From: Jaenimonas drosophilae
Lineage: Eukaryota > Euglenozoa > Kinetoplastea > Trypanosomatida > Trypanosomatidae
Assembly: GCA_030849065.1 (NCBI GenBank)
Contig: JASAON010001365.1
Span: 1 to 17,257 of the forward strand
Direction of reading: 5' to 3'
Length of the DNA: 17,257 nucleotides
Shown here: in pieces, positions 1-8,101 of the stretch
How positions within the stretch are numbered: position 1 is the first letter of the stretch
How the letters are laid out: each line of letters begins with the position of its first letter
Position numbers and translations under genes: made by a program
Notes under the pieces: model-generated
What the model was told of the DNA's origin: nothing
Seen by the model: the letters and a program-made list of their open reading frames with translations, nothing else
The model's database searches: none

Positions 1-35
1 CCGTGTGGTCGTGGGTTCGATCCCCACGGAGAGCG
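1..35 (+). tRNA. tRNA gene, 3' half only (isotype uncertain, Asn possible)
   Basis: The window opens inside a tRNA. Bases 11-15 (GTGGG) and 23-27 (CCCAC) form a perfect 5-bp T stem around the 7-base loop TTCGATC at 16-22. Bases 28-34 (GGAGAGC) are the 3' strand of the acceptor stem and G35 is the discriminator base; CCA is not encoded, as in eukaryotes. Bases 1-5 fit the 3' strand of the anticodon stem and 6-10 a 5-base variable loop, so the anticodon lies just outside the window. A G discriminator and this arm sequence would suit tRNA-Asn, but that is a guess. In trypanosomatids tRNA genes often sit at edges of polycistronic units. Confidence 0.85.
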
Positions 36-36
36 C

Positions 37-41
37 TTTTT
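37..41 (+). terminator. RNA polymerase III T-run terminator
   Basis: Five consecutive T residues begin two bases after the discriminator base of the tRNA. This is the standard Pol III stop signal and fixes the tRNA as a + strand gene. Confidence 0.7.
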
Positions 42-163
42 CAAATGATCGCCTGTTGTCGCATTCTTTCTTTATGGGCTTTGTCGGGGGATGTTTGTTT
101 GGGATCATTGGGGTGGCTATCCCGAACTTCGTTAAGGTTATAGGGAGGTGCTGAATTATGTGT

Positions 164-175
164 GGGGGGGGGGGG
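164..175 (+). promoter_or_regulatory. 12-G homopolymer, possible transcription-start-region mark
   Basis: A run of exactly 12 G lies between the tRNA and the first protein gene. G runs of about this length, oriented with transcription, have been described near Pol II transcription start regions in Trypanosoma brucei. All seen is the run and its position; the regulatory role is inference. It could also be simple homopolymer noise. Confidence 0.3.
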
Positions 176-257
176 TGAATAGTTTGTTTGGATGATGACC
201 GGTGTTCATGGTTGATGTTTCCCCCGCGTTCTTGAAATTTGCCTCTCGCGCGAATTG

Positions 258-302
258 CTCTTTTTTTTCTCGCACTCAACTGCGTTGGTGTTATAGAGTA
301 GT
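258..302 (+). promoter_or_regulatory. Trans-splice acceptor region of the methyltransferase gene
   Basis: A T/C tract around 258-274 (eight T in a row at 261-268) is followed by AG dinucleotides at 295-296, 297-298 and 300-301. The start codon is at 303, so the leader beyond the spliced-leader exon would be only 1-6 bases. Confidence 0.5.
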
Positions 303-1004
303 ATGCCCACTTATTCGTGCAGAGTGTGTCGCGGCAGCGAAGTTTCATTCTTCCACAGAGACAAATTTCGTGAGTACTATTCGTGCAGCGTATGTCGTTT
401 TGTGTTTGTTCCCGAAACTTATTTTCTGAGCGCTGATGATGAAAAGTCTGTGTATGATTTGCATGACAACTCATCAGGTGATGCTGGATACAGGCGATTT
501 CTCAGTAGAGCAAGTGATCCGCTGCATGCGTACCTCCAGCAAAGAACTGGCACTGAATTTCGCCAAGTTCAGGGATTAGATTTTGGCTGCGGCCCAACTC
601 CTGTTTTAGCAGAGATGCTGCGTGAGGAACCGCATTGCTACTGTGTTGACATCTATGATGTTTACTATTTTCCCGACGATGCTGTCATCCATCGAACAAA
701 GTACTACGACTTCATTGTGTCGACAGAGGTATTTGAGCACCTATATGATCCAGTTGCGGCTATCAGGAATCTGTGGGATTCGCTAATCATCAACGGTATA
801 CTGATTATCATGACCAAAAGGGTGGATGGCTCAATTGATAAATTCAGAAATTGGCATTACATCCGAGATCCTACTCACATTTCATTTTTTCATGCAGATA
901 CATTTTCGTGGCTCTCTAATGCCTTGACGAGCGAGGAAGCAGACTGCATTCTCACATTTCATGGTGCAGACGTCTGCTCACTAGTTAAGAAGAGAAGGAA
1001 CTAA
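303..1004 (+). CDS. Class I SAM-dependent methyltransferase with N-terminal CxxC pair (bacterial-like)
   Basis: 233 residues. Residues 6-31 hold two CxxC knuckles (C6/C9 and C28/C31), a likely zinc ribbon. The Rossmann methyltransferase core follows: motif I LDFGCGPTP at 92-100 binds S-adenosylmethionine, D116 is in the position of the acidic residue that contacts the SAM ribose, and DFIVSTEVFEH at 136-146 is the post-II strand and helix. RDPTHISFFH at 188-197 resembles the C-terminal motif of bacterial Methyltransf_23-type proteins. The methyl acceptor is unknown. No targeting signal is evident. The domain layout is one I associate with bacteria, and base composition is AT-rich (20 G/C in the 60 bases from 841), so bacterial acquisition is plausible but not shown. 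The ATG at 303 is chosen because it sits just after a pyrimidine tract and AG. It lies 190 bases upstream of the first MTP gene. Confidence 0.8.
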   Translation: MPTYSCRVCRGSEVSFFHRDKFREYYSCSVCRFVFVPETYFLSADDEKSVYDLHDNSSGDAGYRRFLSRASDPLHAYLQQRTGTEFRQVQGLDFGCGPTPVLAEMLREEPHCYCVDIYDVYYFPDDAVIHRTKYYDFIVSTEVFEHLYDPVAAIRNLWDSLIINGILIIMTKRVDGSIDKFRNWHYIRDPTHISFFHADTFSWLSNALTSEEADCILTFHGADVCSLVKKRRN

Positions 1005-1090
1005 ATTTGCAAAAGGTGTACAAAAATGCAATTTCTGCATTTGGTTGGACGAAGGGCTTTTGACGAAGTGTATGAACGAACTGTAATTAC

Positions 1091-1194
1091 GTTTCTTCTC
1101 TGATTCAAACTTGCTGGGTTATAGTAGTAGGATTTTCACGTGTTGAATTGAACCTGGTCTATACCAAAAAAGTTTTTTTTTCGAACCTTGAACA
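1091..1194 (+). promoter_or_regulatory. Two candidate trans-splice tracts upstream of MTP copy 1
   Basis: A tract at 1091-1101 is followed by AG at 1123-1124, giving a leader of about 70 bases that keeps the ATG at 1195. A second, stronger T run at 1173-1181 has no AG before that ATG; the first AG after it is at 1200-1201, inside the coding region. The upstream acceptor is therefore the more likely one for the full-length protein. Confidence 0.4.
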
Positions 1195-2169
1195 ATGTCA
1201 GTCGCGTCCGCACACGATCCCAAAAAATGCACGATGATTCCGGAGAGGGAGAGGTTTGAGCGCGAGAAGACCGTTATGGCCGGTGCATTGATCGAGTTTA
1301 AAGGTCTTCCGGAACAGCTTGACGTTTACAACTGCTCTGTTCCCTTTTTTATTGATGGCGTGAAGCACATATACGGCCGTGCTGAGCGCCGAGAGGAGTG
1401 GGCAAACTCTTATGTTCATCTGTTTCGTGAAACGGCACCAGATGAGTTTTCTCTTGTTAAGGAGGCTGTCTCGTGGCGTATGGAAGATCCATTTGTGGTG
1501 AAAATTCAGGGTGAAATGCTTCTTGGCGGTGTGCGCGTCACGAAGAACAAAGGCCAAGTTTGTGACTACTGTTGTGACTTTTTTCGAGGAACTCCTGATC
1601 AGCTAGTCTACTTCACATCTGGACCACAACGTATGAAGGATATTCGGCTTATTGAGCTAATCGATGGCAGAATTGGACTTTTTTCCCATCATAAGAGTGA
1701 TAATAAATGCATCACTGGGTTTGCAACGATTGACAAATTAAGCGATCTGAGCATGGAAGTAATCAACTCCGCCAAACCAATTGATCACACTGCTTTTGGT
1801 GACGCTTGGGGTGGAGTCAACCAGGCGTATCTACTATCGTCTGGGAAGATTGGATGTATCTCACACCATGGCTACTTGATGGACAAAAATGAAGAAACTC
1901 TCAATGTCTACTGCATCACGTCGTTCGTTTATGACCCCGAAACTAACTTGGTTCACAGCTACCGCATTCTCGGAACAAAGTGCTGCTACCCGGCATACCC
2001 GCCCAAGGTGTCGCGCTTGTCAGATTGCGCATTTGTATCTGGCATTTGTCGGCGTCTGGATGGCAAGTACGATCTATACAGCGGCCTCGGAGATACGTGC
2101 GAGGGAAGGATGCCTATTGAGTACCCTTTTCAGGGGCATGGCGAGATTATAAGTGACCTTGAATTCTAG
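1195..2169 (+). CDS. MTP: MTP copy 1: beta-1,2-mannan mannosyltransferase/phosphorylase (GT108)
   Basis: 324 residues, first of seven paralogues. Family reaction (known from Leishmania): chain extension of beta-1,2-mannan from GDP-mannose and/or reversible phosphorolysis to mannose-1-phosphate. Expected fold is a five-bladed beta-propeller. Visible motifs: YNCSVPF (45-51), GRAERREEWANS (61-72), the catalytic motif EDPF with D98 as the predicted general acid, GPQRMKDIR (143-151), WGGVNQ (205-210), SGKIGCISHH (216-225) and the C-terminal DGKYDLYSGLGD block (289-300). It differs from copies 3, 4, 6 and 7 at FSHHK (163-167) where they have FSRP or FSRK, and HHGYL where they have HYSY or HYSF; copy 2 shares this pattern. 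The ATG at 1195 is preferred because the upstream stretch KCTMIPE aligns with PCTLMPE of copy 2. A later start at 1234 (residue 14) is possible. No targeting signal seen; probably cytosolic. Confidence 0.88.
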   Translation: MSVASAHDPKKCTMIPERERFEREKTVMAGALIEFKGLPEQLDVYNCSVPFFIDGVKHIYGRAERREEWANSYVHLFRETAPDEFSLVKEAVSWRMEDPFVVKIQGEMLLGGVRVTKNKGQVCDYCCDFFRGTPDQLVYFTSGPQRMKDIRLIELIDGRIGLFSHHKSDNKCITGFATIDKLSDLSMEVINSAKPIDHTAFGDAWGGVNQAYLLSSGKIGCISHHGYLMDKNEETLNVYCITSFVYDPETNLVHSYRILGTKCCYPAYPPKVSRLSDCAFVSGICRRLDGKYDLYSGLGDTCEGRMPIEYPFQGHGEIISDLEF

Positions 2170-2797
2170 ACTGCAAGCACTTATTTTTCATTTCGGTTTC
2201 TGAGAGCTTTCATACCTATAGTTGAGCGTCCTACACCTCAGATTTACGATAGCAATGACAATACACCTCTGTTATCATCCGAAAGACACTCCTTCTTCTT
2301 TTACGTACTTGTTTCCCTCCCTCTTTTTCCACTTTCATTTACGACCTCTCTGTTATGTTCAGTTTCTACGAATGGTGTGACGCGTCTCTTTTTCACAACA
2401 AGAACTCGTCGGCGTTCGCTTGTCGTTTTTCCACCTGTTGCTTTGGTGATCCTGTATAACTGGACTCACATGTTTTGCGCAGTTTCTGCCACAGTATTTT
2501 GAGCACATTCTTTTGCTTGGCACACAACAATTACCCTCAGTTCTTTTTTTTTTTTCACTGATCGTACGTGCGAATACTCCAAGCAATGTAGGACTTCATC
2601 TGCTCCACAAGTTGTTTCAGTTATGCCTTTTGATTATTCTGTCATTAAGAGGCCAGTGAATTGTTCGTAGTTCACAGATGTATTTAGCCATTCTAGTACG
2701 GTCTCTCTTTCCTCCACTTACCCTCTGTATTTCCTTACCAATAAGAGTAGTTGTCTCATATCGTCAATCTTTTCATTTTAAGACTCTGGTATTCAAG
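2170..2797 (+). other. Intergenic region, copy 1 to copy 2
   Basis: 628 bases of AT-rich sequence with no credible gene: 3' UTR of copy 1, then processing signals for copy 2. It contains a T12 run at 2544-2555 that is not followed by an ORF. Long pyrimidine tracts at 2700-2739 and 2761-2779 belong to the next gene. Confidence 0.6.
2700..2797 (+). promoter_or_regulatory. Trans-splice acceptor region of MTP copy 2
   Basis: Pyrimidine tract 2700-2739 is followed by AG at 2744-2745, and a second tract at 2761-2779 by AG at 2781-2782. A further AG at 2796-2797 directly touches the ATG at 2798. Because these tracts overlap the in-frame ATG at 2678, that upstream start is rejected. Confidence 0.5.
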
Positions 2798-3769
2798 ATG
2801 GGAAGCCTGCAAACCAAGCCGTGCACTCTGATGCCCGAAAAGGAGCTGTTCGATCAGGAGTTGAGCAAGCACATATATGAGAGTGCTCTTCTCACCTTTA
2901 AAGGAGTTGGAGACAACACTGTGTACAACACTAGCTGCCCTTTCACATTTAAAGGAAAGACGTACCTGTATGGAAGAGTGGAGAAGTTCGAGGAGTGGGT
3001 TCATTCGAATGTGTATCTCTTTGAGAAGACGGGAGAGGATGAGTTCACGAAGGTCAAGGACACAATGACATTCAATCTGGAGGATCCATTTATTGTGAAG
3101 ATTCATGGAGAGATGGTGTTTGGTGGTACTCACGTCACCAAGAGCGCTGGAAGGGTATCTGATTATTTGTGCGAGTTTTACCACGGCCCTCCAGATAATC
3201 TGAAGTACTTTACCTCTGGTCCATCAGCCATGAAGGACGTTCGCCTGGTGGAGCTGATGAATGGGAAGATCGGTGTTTTTGCTCACTTCCGAACAGAAGG
3301 TTCTTGCCTGACTGGGTTCACAACAATCGACCGCATTGATGAGCTCAGCCCGCACGTTATCAACTCTGCAAAGCTAATCAATCATCGCATTTTTAGAGAT
3401 GCGTGGGGTGGACCGAACCAAATCTACCTTCTCTCCTCGGGAAAATTGGGATGCATTTCTCATCACGGCTACTTGAAGGATCAGCCCGAAGACGTTCAAC
3501 TTCGTGTGTACGTCTGCACCTCTTACGTTTTTGATCCAGATACGCTGGACGTGTATGATTTCAAGGTGATTGGCACGAAGAGCTCATTCCCCCCATGTGC
3601 AGCCAAATTGACTCGCTTGGCTGACTGTGCATTTGTTTCTGGTATTGTGATGCGCCCAGATGGAAAGTGTGACATGTACAGTGGAGTCGGTGATACTCAG
3701 GAGGGACGGTGCGTCATCGACTACCCCTTTGAGGGATACGGAAAAATCATCAGCGACCTGGATTTTTAA
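2798..3769 (+). CDS. MTP: MTP copy 2: beta-1,2-mannan mannosyltransferase/phosphorylase (GT108)
   Basis: 323 residues. The frame is open back to an ATG at 2678, but those 40 residues are encoded by splice-type pyrimidine tracts and have no match in the paralogues, so the start is set at 2798 (MGSLQ). It is closest to copy 1: both share an N-terminal prefix of about 15 residues, HHGYL after the SGK(I/L)GCIS motif, and a change at the SRP position (here FAHFR, 161-165). Predicted catalytic D96 in LEDPF. Odd features are YNTSCPF (43-49) in place of YNCSVPF and AWGGPNQ (202-208) in place of WGGVNQ, changes near the presumed sugar-binding pocket. MKD (145-147) and [12 protein letters not shown] (288-299) are kept, so it should be an enzyme. 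Donor preference (GDP-Man or Man-1-P) cannot be told from sequence. Lower GC than copies 3-7 (23 G/C in the 60 bases from 3061). Confidence 0.88.
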   Translation: MGSLQTKPCTLMPEKELFDQELSKHIYESALLTFKGVGDNTVYNTSCPFTFKGKTYLYGRVEKFEEWVHSNVYLFEKTGEDEFTKVKDTMTFNLEDPFIVKIHGEMVFGGTHVTKSAGRVSDYLCEFYHGPPDNLKYFTSGPSAMKDVRLVELMNGKIGVFAHFRTEGSCLTGFTTIDRIDELSPHVINSAKLINHRIFRDAWGGPNQIYLLSSGKLGCISHHGYLKDQPEDVQLRVYVCTSYVFDPDTLDVYDFKVIGTKSSFPPCAAKLTRLADCAFVSGIVMRPDGKCDMYSGVGDTQEGRCVIDYPFEGYGKIISDLDF

Positions 3770-4399
3770 AACGATCTATTTCTGTTGGGCAGCCTGATGG
3801 GCTCCAGCAAAAGAGGACAAGCGAACTCGGAGTGAATACGGGATCGCACATTATCGAATGTCATAGGAGGACTCTTCTGTTTTCTTTTTCTATTGTTGGT
3901 TGCGCTCATGCATGCTTGGAATCAATTGTGACCAGCTGCGAGCTCCCAAGACGCAGTTTTTCCTCTTTCAATGTTTTTGCCTCCATATGTGTCGTCACTG
4001 CGGGTTTCCCTTCGGCTTCTATGATACTCCAGTGATTTTTTTTTTGCCCGAAGCTCCTGCAGATTGAAGATGCCGGACACTATTGGGGTTGCTCCGGGTC
4101 ATTCTCCTGTGAATTGAGTATTACTTGCTGCGCACGACCAATGGGTGGTAGCGAGCAGTTTGCTGACAACTCGAAGAACTCTAAGAAAACAAAGAACATC
4201 TTCTCACTTCCCCTCTCTACTCCTACACCGTACACCACAAGAAATCTCCAGTTTTGTGCTACTAGCGATCAAGTTTGTTCCTCTTCACTTTGTATTTGAC
4301 AGTTTCGTGTACTTCATTGGAAGCACAGTTCTCTGAACTTTTGCCCTTTCTCCCAAATTTATCGACGACCTCTGGATCTCCGATCCGAACCATCCCATC
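3770..4399 (+). other. Intergenic region, copy 2 to copy 3
   Basis: 630 bases, almost the same length as the preceding spacer. It holds a T10 run at 4036-4045 and the splice signals of copy 3 near its right end. The short open frames here (for example 4114-4299) lack family similarity and overlap pyrimidine tracts; none is called. Confidence 0.55.
4273..4302 (+). promoter_or_regulatory. Trans-splice acceptor of MTP copy 3
   Basis: T/C-rich stretch 4273-4298 followed by AG at 4301-4302, giving a leader of about 97 bases. A later tract near 4339-4353 has no AG before the start codon. Confidence 0.4.
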
Positions 4400-5350
4400 A
4401 TGGCCTCATTCGAATTTGTGAAGAATGAGAAAGTGGAGTTTGAGATGAACAGCGTCATTTATGACAAAGCCCTGGTGACATTTAAGGGTGTGGATGGCTG
4501 GGATGTTTACAATTGTTCAGTACCATTCCAGTGGAAAGGTCAGACGCACATCTTCGGTCGTGTGGAAAAGCGCGCGGAATGGGCCAATTCATTTGTTCGT
4601 CTTTTTGTCGAGACTGGGAAGGATGAATTTACACTTGTGGCAGATAACATGTCGCTGCAGCTGGAGGATCCCTTTGTGACTAAGATTGATGGAATCATGT
4701 ATATGGGCGGCACACACATTCTTAAGTCCTGCGGCAAGGTGAGCTCCTATTACACAAAGATGTTCAAAGGAGGGCCCGAACTGATCCGTGATTGGAACTC
4801 CGGCCCTGATCTGATGAAGGATATCCGCCTCATCACCTTGGCCAACAATAAGATTGGAGTTTTTTCGCGCCCCAAGACCGTTGCCCACGCCTTCATTGGC
4901 TTCACTATCGTAGACCACGTGGATCAGGTAACGGAGCAGCTCATTACAAAGGCGCCCCCCCTAAACGTGCTCCACACCGGATCATGGGGTGGCGTCAATC
5001 AGCCCTATTTGCTCTCCAGTGGCAAAATTGGGTGCATTAGCCACTACAGCTATACCGATAGAGACGAGACTGGTGCACCATTGATGGTCTACGTCAACTA
5101 CTCCTTTGTCGTAGATCCTTATACCCGCGAAGTGGAGAACGCAAAGATCATCGGTACCAAGGCTTCATACCCGCCGTGTGAAGTGAAGGTGAAGAAACTT
5201 GTTGACTGCGTCTTTGCCTCTGGCATTGTCATGCGAAGTGATGGCAAGGCTGACATGTACAGTGGTCTTGGTGATGCGTACATGGGTCGTATCACCATTG
5301 ACTACCCGTTCGAGGGCTGCGGTACGATCGTAGACAACCTTCGCTTTTAA
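4400..5350 (+). CDS. MTP: MTP copy 3: beta-1,2-mannan mannosyltransferase/phosphorylase (GT108)
   Basis: 316 residues, starting at the ATG of MASFEF; there is no in-frame upstream ATG that fits the family. All catalytic motifs are present: YNCSVPF (37-43), GRVEKRAEWANS (53-64), LEDPF with predicted catalytic D90, GPDLMKDIR (135-143), GVFSRPKT (153-160), WGGVNQPYLL (196-205) and SGKIGCISHYSY (207-218). It belongs to the SRP/HYS group with copies 4, 6 and 7. Small departures in the C-terminal block are DGKADMYSGLGDAYMGR (281-297), where the others have C before D and DT before the EGR-like motif. Ends in LRF with no tail, so no glycosomal signal. Expected to be an active cytosolic enzyme of mannogen turnover; the exact activity is inferred from the family. 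Confidence 0.9.
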   Translation: MASFEFVKNEKVEFEMNSVIYDKALVTFKGVDGWDVYNCSVPFQWKGQTHIFGRVEKRAEWANSFVRLFVETGKDEFTLVADNMSLQLEDPFVTKIDGIMYMGGTHILKSCGKVSSYYTKMFKGGPELIRDWNSGPDLMKDIRLITLANNKIGVFSRPKTVAHAFIGFTIVDHVDQVTEQLITKAPPLNVLHTGSWGGVNQPYLLSSGKIGCISHYSYTDRDETGAPLMVYVNYSFVVDPYTREVENAKIIGTKASYPPCEVKVKKLVDCVFASGIVMRSDGKADMYSGLGDAYMGRITIDYPFEGCGTIVDNLRF

Positions 5351-5612
5351 GCACCTGTTTCCCAAGTCGAGCAACCACTCTGGTTGGTGTGCGGGTGTGG
5401 GTGAGGATGGAACTACCTCCAATGGCTTTGCATTTGCTCAGCAACCAGAGCTGGGGAGAAGAGGGTAAGGTGGGAGGAGTGTGGGCGAAGCACCGGTCGC
5501 ATAGGATGGGGAAGGCAGCGAGAGGAGTCGATGAAGGGGGTTGATGAAGTTACATGAAGTGACTGCGTGCGAGAGAAGGAGCAAGCACCACTTCAGCCTT
5601 GCAGCAGTCATG

Positions 5613-5630
5613 CTCTCTCTCTCTCTCTCT
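5613..5630 (+). repeat. (CT)9 microsatellite
   Basis: Nine uninterrupted CT units on the + strand, in the long spacer between copies 3 and 4. Such repeats are common in trypanosomatid intergenic DNA and can act as pyrimidine tracts. Confidence 0.9.
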
Positions 5631-6015
5631 TCACATGCACACACGCAATCCGGTATGTGCTGTCACAACCAAACTTCACCCCGGCAGAAACGCGCCGATG
5701 AAATGTCCGACTTCTCTTGTTAACATACCCTCCCCAACTTATACGGTAGGCTATACACACTACCCGGTCCATCCGCTTTGCTCGTCCATACCCCCTTTTC
5801 TCCTCATTTCCATTTCCATGGCTCTCACTTGTTACCTTCTGTTTTCTTTGCTTTTTATGCTTCTTGTCCAGTTTCCAGTTTCGGATGCCCTCAAGCCCCC
5901 CTTTCTTGTGTTGGTTCTTTCGGCTTCCCACGCTGTTTGTTTGCCGTTTTCTGTTTTATTTTAAAGTATATCTCTTGTAGGCGTTTGTTTGGTTCATGTT
6001 GGTTTGCTTTTCGCG

Positions 6016-6030
6016 CTCTCTCTCTCTCTC
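6016..6030 (+). repeat. (CT)7 microsatellite
   Basis: Seven CT units plus a C, followed by more pyrimidine-rich sequence to about 6062 and an AG, but no credible ORF follows it. Confidence 0.85.
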
Positions 6031-7048
6031 CGTTATCTTGTCCCCCACTCTCCCCTCTTCAGATTTTCTTGTATGTATGATGGAGAGGGGGTGTGGTGGA
6101 GTGTGTGTGAGCATAGCTGTAATGACCGTGCTCACTCAATGTACGACATGCATGGCGTCCTTAGCTTTCACTGACCGTTCCCGTAATTCATGTCCACTGC
6201 CCTACGTGCGATTAGGGGATGTTGGTGTCGCCAGAAGGTGAAGGTTTCCAGAGGTTGCTGACGCACTTGCGCCGACCCAGCTTGTTCCCCCTGTCGCTTC
6301 TTCCAGGTTTTTGTGGTGGAGGTTTTTTAAAACATACCCTACGCATGCCCAATTGGTTGGCGATGCTTGTTATATCGGTCAATCACTGAAAGACAGAAGC
6401 GAGGGCTCACGGACTTCTTCACCTGTGCAACACGAGAGAGAGGAAAAGAGAGAAGACAGAGTCCCTACCCCACCTCGACTGTGGACTTGTGATCGGCTAT
6501 AGCCAAGGAAGGGTGAGAGTAGTTGGTGTGTTGCCACGCCTGCGCCGGTACACACCATGACAAACAAGAGGAACAAACAATCAGATCATGTTTAGAGCAC
6601 AATGCGAGGGGGTGGTAGGTGGGTGTGGCTTCCATTCGCCCATCTTCCCACACGCTTATACACAAACAATGCAAACAAACACAGAAGCTATCTTCTCCTG
6701 ACTACCATTGCTGGCCGCTCTCCGTCAACGTGGTGCGTGTCCCGGCGCGTGCGTGTGCGTTTGCCAAACACAGCTCTCTGTGTGGTGAGAGGTAAAGAAG
6801 CAACCTCCTCTCAATCATGAAGCACAAAACAAAACATTCTTCGCATCTTCCTTTTGTTGCTGTACGCCATCCAGCTTCATAGAGACAAAAACAGAAAGAT
6901 CTTTTTTTCTTCTTCACTGCTTCTTCGAGCTCTTCCCACGACCACAGAATACATCCTGTCTTCATATCTACAGGCTTCGGTGGGTTCTACCCCTCCCGAC
7001 GACCATTGGAGAATCTGACAAGTTACGTGACAGAGAAGACGTGGATTT

Positions 7049-7124
7049 CGTCTCTCCACTCCTCCCCTTGCCCTACCCATCGACCACTCTTTTTTTTCTT
7101 CGGTGGGGGGTGCCGTAAAAACAG
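7049..7124 (+). promoter_or_regulatory. Trans-splice acceptor of MTP copy 4
   Basis: Pyrimidine-rich 7049-7100, ending in a T-rich run at 7090-7100, followed by the first AG at 7123-7124. The ATG at 7139 is 14 bases further on. This makes 7139 the natural start, as the in-frame extension to 7103 begins with GTG. Confidence 0.55.
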
Positions 7125-7138
7125 CAGACTGCAGGACG

Positions 7139-8101
7139 ATGAACGCCATTCAAAGACAAAAGTTGGTCTTTGAGCAAACCAAACGAGTCTATGAGAGCGC
7201 CATTCTCACCTTCCATGGGGTCCACGGCTGGGATGTCTACAACTGTTCTGTTCCCTTCATGTACAGGGGTAAGCTCCACATGTTTGGCCGCGTGGAGAAG
7301 CGCGACGAGTGGGCCAACTCACACGTGCGCCTCTTCGTTGAGACGGGCAAGGATGAGTTCTCCATCGTATCAGGTGTGCGAACCTACGACTTGGAGGACC
7401 CCTTCGTCGCCAAGGTGAAGGGAGAGATGATCCTTGGTGGCACCCAGGTTCGCAAGAGCTGCGGTAACTTGACCAGCTACTGTAGCTACTTCCTCCGCGG
7501 AAGTCCAGATCACATGACACACTTCACTGTTGGTCCTGACAACATGAAGGATGTGCGACTCGTGCAACTTGCTTCTGGCCGCATTGGAGTGTTCTCCCGC
7601 CCGCGTACCGAGCTTGCCGCCTCCATTGGTTTCACCGTGATTGACCACGTGGAGGAGCTGGGAGAAGGGGTCATTAAAAAAGCCGTGCCACTGAATCTTC
7701 TCCAGGAAGGAGCCTGGGGCGGTGTCAATCAGCCCTACCTCCTCACCAGCGGAAAGATTGGGTGCATCGCTCACTACAGCTTCCTGGACCACCGTGACGA
7801 CGCTATTCTCTCCGTCTACGTCAACTACGCCTTCGTCGTCAATCCTGACACCATGGAGGTGGAGGGTGAAAAGATCATTGGCTCACGGGGGTCCTACCCC
7901 GCCAGCACCGCCAAGGTTAAGAAGCTGGTGGACTGCGTGTTTGCCTCTGGAATCGTCATGCGACCCGATGGCAAGTGCGACTTATACAGTGGCTTAGGAG
8001 ATACAGAAGAGGGCCGCATCACCATTGACTACCCTTTCGAAGGATTCGGTCTTCTTGCAGATCCTCTTGTCTTTGATGACCGGCGGCAATCGCGACTGTA
8101 G
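7139..8101 (+). CDS. MTP: MTP copy 4: mannosyltransferase/phosphorylase with C-terminal glycosomal signal
   Basis: 320 residues. All family motifs are intact: YNCSVPF (34-40), GRVEKRDEWANS (50-61), LEDPF with predicted catalytic D87, GPDNMKDVR (132-140), GVFSRPRT (150-157), WGGVNQPYLL (193-202), SGKIGCIAHYSF (204-215) and DGKCDLYSGLGDTEEGRITIDYPF from 277. Unlike every other copy, which stops at a terminal xxF, this one continues for eight residues, DDRRQSRL. Ser-Arg-Leu at the very C-terminus after basic residues is a typical PTS1, so the enzyme is predicted to enter glycosomes, where trypanosomatids also keep several sugar-nucleotide enzymes. Only two other copies carry stretches very close to it at DNA level (6 and 7). 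Start at 7139; an upstream frame extension uses GTG and is rejected. Confidence 0.92.
   Translation: MNAIQRQKLVFEQTKRVYESAILTFHGVHGWDVYNCSVPFMYRGKLHMFGRVEKRDEWANSHVRLFVETGKDEFSIVSGVRTYDLEDPFVAKVKGEMILGGTQVRKSCGNLTSYCSYFLRGSPDHMTHFTVGPDNMKDVRLVQLASGRIGVFSRPRTELAASIGFTVIDHVEELGEGVIKKAVPLNLLQEGAWGGVNQPYLLTSGKIGCIAHYSFLDHRDDAILSVYVNYAFVVNPDTMEVEGEKIIGSRGSYPASTAKVKKLVDCVFASGIVMRPDGKCDLYSGLGDTEEGRITIDYPFEGFGLLADPLVFDDRRQSRL

Larger units (their letters stand above)
5351..7138 (+). other. Long intergenic region, copy 3 to copy 4
   Basis: 1,788 bases, about three times the usual 615-655-base spacer of the array. It holds G-rich sequence (5448-5545), a (CT)9 microsatellite, T/C-rich stretches at 5780-5960 and 6010-6062, purine-rich GAGA patches (about 6429-6460), and the splice tract of copy 4 at the right edge. 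No frame has MTP similarity or convincing coding character. The several splice-like tracts without a following gene make a lost gene or an untranslated RNA possible, but I see no direct sign of either. Confidence 0.5.

Noticed and set aside
2678..2797. 40-residue N-terminal extension of MTP copy 2
   Set aside because: Encoded by the pyrimidine tracts and AGs expected of the trans-splice site, and absent from paralogues.
5599..5964. 121-codon hydrophobic + strand frame in the copy 3-4 spacer
   Set aside because: Begins with TTG and the hydrophobic character comes from translation of CT repeats and T/C tracts rather than from codon conservation.
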